DNA of 64,000 bases from assembly GCA_035515795.1 (NCBI GenBank), contig DATJAY010000033.1, positions 1 through 64,000 of the forward strand. The letters run 5' to 3'. The notes below the pieces were generated by a model, which was not told where the DNA came from, did not search any database, and saw only the letters and a list, made by a program, of their open reading frames with translations. This DNA comes from Candidatus Acidiferrales bacterium (GTDB lineage: Bacteria > Bacteroidota > Ignavibacteria > Kryptoniales > JAKASW01). Shown in pieces: positions 62,430 through 64,000 of this stretch. Both the position numbers and the translations under genes were made by a program. Each line of letters starts with the position of its first letter. The first letter of the stretch is position 1.

Positions 62430-64000
62430 TCCGCAAGAGAAGAGTCAAAAAATCAAAAATAATCTTCCGGAGAAGGGACAATTCTATTGGAAAAGTCTGA
62501 AAGAGTTTTACAACGATCCGGCTTCGGTCGACGCAAAAGCGAATGAATTCATGGCCGGGGTGACGGATGATTTCAAATTATCAAGCCTGCCGGAAATGTC
62601 ACGAAGGAAGTTCCTTGCACTTCTGACCGCATCGGCTTCGTTTGCCGCCGCGAGCTGCAGCAGCTATGAGGACAAAGGAAATGTAATTCCATACAACAAA
62701 GAACCTGTAGGCGTCATTCCAGGAGTCGCGAACTATTATGCCTCTACTTGCACCGGCTGCAAACATGCCTGCGGCATATTAGTCAAGACGAGAGAGGGGC
62801 GGCCGATAAAAATAAACGGAAATGATGAACATCCAGTAAATCGCGGAAAAATTTGCGCAAGAGGGCAAGCATCAATTTTAAATCTTTACGATCCTGAAAG
62901 ATTCCGTCAACCGCAGAAGAGAAATGGCGGCAGCTTCTCGGATGTTTCGTGGAGTTCCGCAAACAGTGAAATCGTAAATGCATTGAGTGCCGCAGCGTCG
63001 AACGGGAAAGAAGTTGCCGTGGTCATGGGTACACTTCTCTCACCGACCACGAAAGCGGTGTTTGATGATTTTGCGACTAAATATCCGACGGTAAAGCTTT
63101 ATTCATATGAACTTTTCACCGACACAAATAGAAATTCAGCCTGGCAAAAATCATATGGCGCCGGACAATTTCCACTGATAAACTGGGACAAAGCGAAGCT
63201 CATCCTGACGCTCGAAGCGGATATTCTCGGAGATGAAGGTAATACAATTGAACAAATGAGACTCTTCGCGTCGACACGAAACAATAAAGATCTTGATAAT
63301 TTCAGCCGACTTGTAGTTGCGGAGTCCGGCATGACAATCTCGGGAATGAATGCCGATCTGCGGCTGAAGATCAGGCCGGAGCGGCAATATGATTTTGTAA
63401 TGTCTCTACTGAATGAGTTGGTGGTTGCTCGCCAGATCTCGCGATTCGCGCTTGACAAGAACGTGGTCAATTCATTACAGGCGTATCCCTTGCAGAAGTT
63501 CGTTTTGCAGAATGGATTAGATCCAGAATCGGTCGAAAGCTTTGTCTCTTGCATGATTAAGTATAAAAATGCCTCGATTGTTTACGCCGGCGACAGGCTT
63601 CCCGAATCCGTGCATATTGCCGTAAACCTGCTCAATGAAGTCCTTGGCAGCACGGCGTTGTACAGAAACGATCAGTCGAGCGTATCTCTGCTTCCTTATT
63701 CCTCTACCCAGGATTGGGAAAATCTTGTCGCCGGAATGAATTCCGGAAAAGTAGGCGCTGTGATTCATTATGATGCCAATCCTGTGTTCCACCTGCCAGC
63801 AGATTATGGATATGCCGATGCACTCAAGAAAGTTGAAAATGTTGTCACGCTGTCGCAGTCCGAGAGCGAGACAGCTGCGGCGAGCAATTGGATACTTCCT
63901 TCCACGCACGACCTGGAATCATGGAACGATTTTAAGACACGAACAGGAATCTTGAGTCTTCAGCAGCCGGTTATCTATCCCTTGTATCAATCAAGACAGA
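62422..64000 (+). CDS. actB: ActB of Alternative Complex III, molybdopterin oxidoreductase-like (partial)
   Basis: Starts at ATG 62422 and runs off the window (526 full codons seen). A short N-terminal domain (YWKSLKEFYNDP) is followed by a twin-arginine signal SRRKFLALLTASASFAAASC, which could also act as a lipoprotein signal. The molybdopterin-like domain has the cysteine cluster CTGCKHACGILVKT and GKICARGQ, expected to hold an iron-sulfur cluster. The ACIII subunit lacks molybdopterin in studied cases. The fused ferredoxin-like half of ActB would lie beyond the window. Confidence 0.87.
   Translation, partial: MSDPQEKSQKIKNNLPEKGQFYWKSLKEFYNDPASVDAKANEFMAGVTDDFKLSSLPEMSRRKFLALLTASASFAAASCSSYEDKGNVIPYNKEPVGVIPGVANYYASTCTGCKHACGILVKTREGRPIKINGNDEHPVNRGKICARGQASILNLYDPERFRQPQKRNGGSFSDVSWSSANSEIVNALSAAASNGKEVAVVMGTLLSPTTKAVFDDFATKYPTVKLYSYELFTDTNRNSAWQKSYGAGQFPLINWDKAKLILTLEADILGDEGNTIEQMRLFASTRNNKDLDNFSRLVVAESGMTISGMNADLRLKIRPERQYDFVMSLLNELVVARQISRFALDKNVVNSLQAYPLQKFVLQNGLDPESVESFVSCMIKYKNASIVYAGDRLPESVHIAVNLLNEVLGSTALYRNDQSSVSLLPYSSTQDWENLVAGMNSGKVGAVIHYDANPVFHLPADYGYADALKKVENVVTLSQSESETAAASNWILPSTHDLESWNDFKTRTGILSLQQPVIYPLYQSRQ

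Overview
The window looks like a chromosomal segment of a Gram-negative bacterium of the Bacteroidota/Chlorobiota/Ignavibacteriota assemblage, most like an Ignavibacteria-type lineage. This is an inference from gene content. atpD-atpC stand apart from the rest of the ATP synthase genes. There is a DUF4292 lipoprotein, a Kdo transferase, many TPR lipoproteins, a System I (Ccm) cytochrome c maturation cluster with a cysteine-type CcmE, and the start of an Alternative Complex III locus. Non-ATG starts (TTG, GTG) and short stop/start overlaps are common. Most of the window is dense housekeeping sequence.

Layout. 0-9 kb: xseA-xseB-dxs, an oxidoreductase, a SAM hydrolase, ribD-ribE, an unknown gene, a peroxiredoxin and a DUF971 protein, closed by a terminator shared with the convergent HtrA protease gene. 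10.8-19.9 kb: atpD-atpC, then an envelope block (TPR lipoprotein, DUF4292 lipoprotein, EnvC-like LytM factor, WaaA), two small genes, and the convergent hemW. 19.9-23.6 kb (minus strand): two tandem signal peptidases I and lepA. 23.9-29.1 kb: an accessory stretch with a secreted unknown, a cytosolic unknown, a SIMPL lipoprotein, a 12-unit TPR protein and an unknown helical protein. The cytosolic unknown is flanked by two related structured DNA elements that resemble attC sites.

29.2-33.6 kb (minus): ccmB-ccmC-ccmD-ccmE-ccmF. 33.67-34.66 kb: two tRNA-Ser genes followed by a nested set of insertions. Each of two small GIY-YIG nuclease genes lies between copies of the tRNA-Ser(CGA) 3' end. One sits in a 418-bp unit with terminal inverted repeats, a hairpin at each end and an exact 13-bp flanking direct repeat; this is the most unusual part of the window. 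A 30-bp twin-hairpin sequence interrupts the tRNA remnant in its T-loop, and the same 15+15 nt architecture occurs in frame inside ccmF.

34.8-43.9 kb: a TPR protein, aroE, a small unknown gene, uvrA, an ATP-grasp protein, a DEDDh exonuclease/UvrC-N fusion, and a coiled-coil/TPR lipoprotein. 44-54.5 kb: a large GH13 enzyme coupled to a sodium:solute symporter, pdxH, a CNNM/CBS membrane protein, aroK-aroB and purM. 54.5-61 kb: an M13 peptidase, a divergent SDR dehydrogenase, a YqeY protein, cvpA and mutS2. 61.4-64 kb: the first genes of an Alternative Complex III locus (pentaheme ActA, a small basic protein, and ActB running off the window).

Functional links. The ccm genes would mature c-type cytochromes such as the pentaheme ActA. 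aroE, aroK and aroB serve the shikimate pathway. uvrA and the exonuclease/UvrC fusion are a plausible repair pair. The envelope block and the two signal peptidases serve the many exported lipoproteins seen here.
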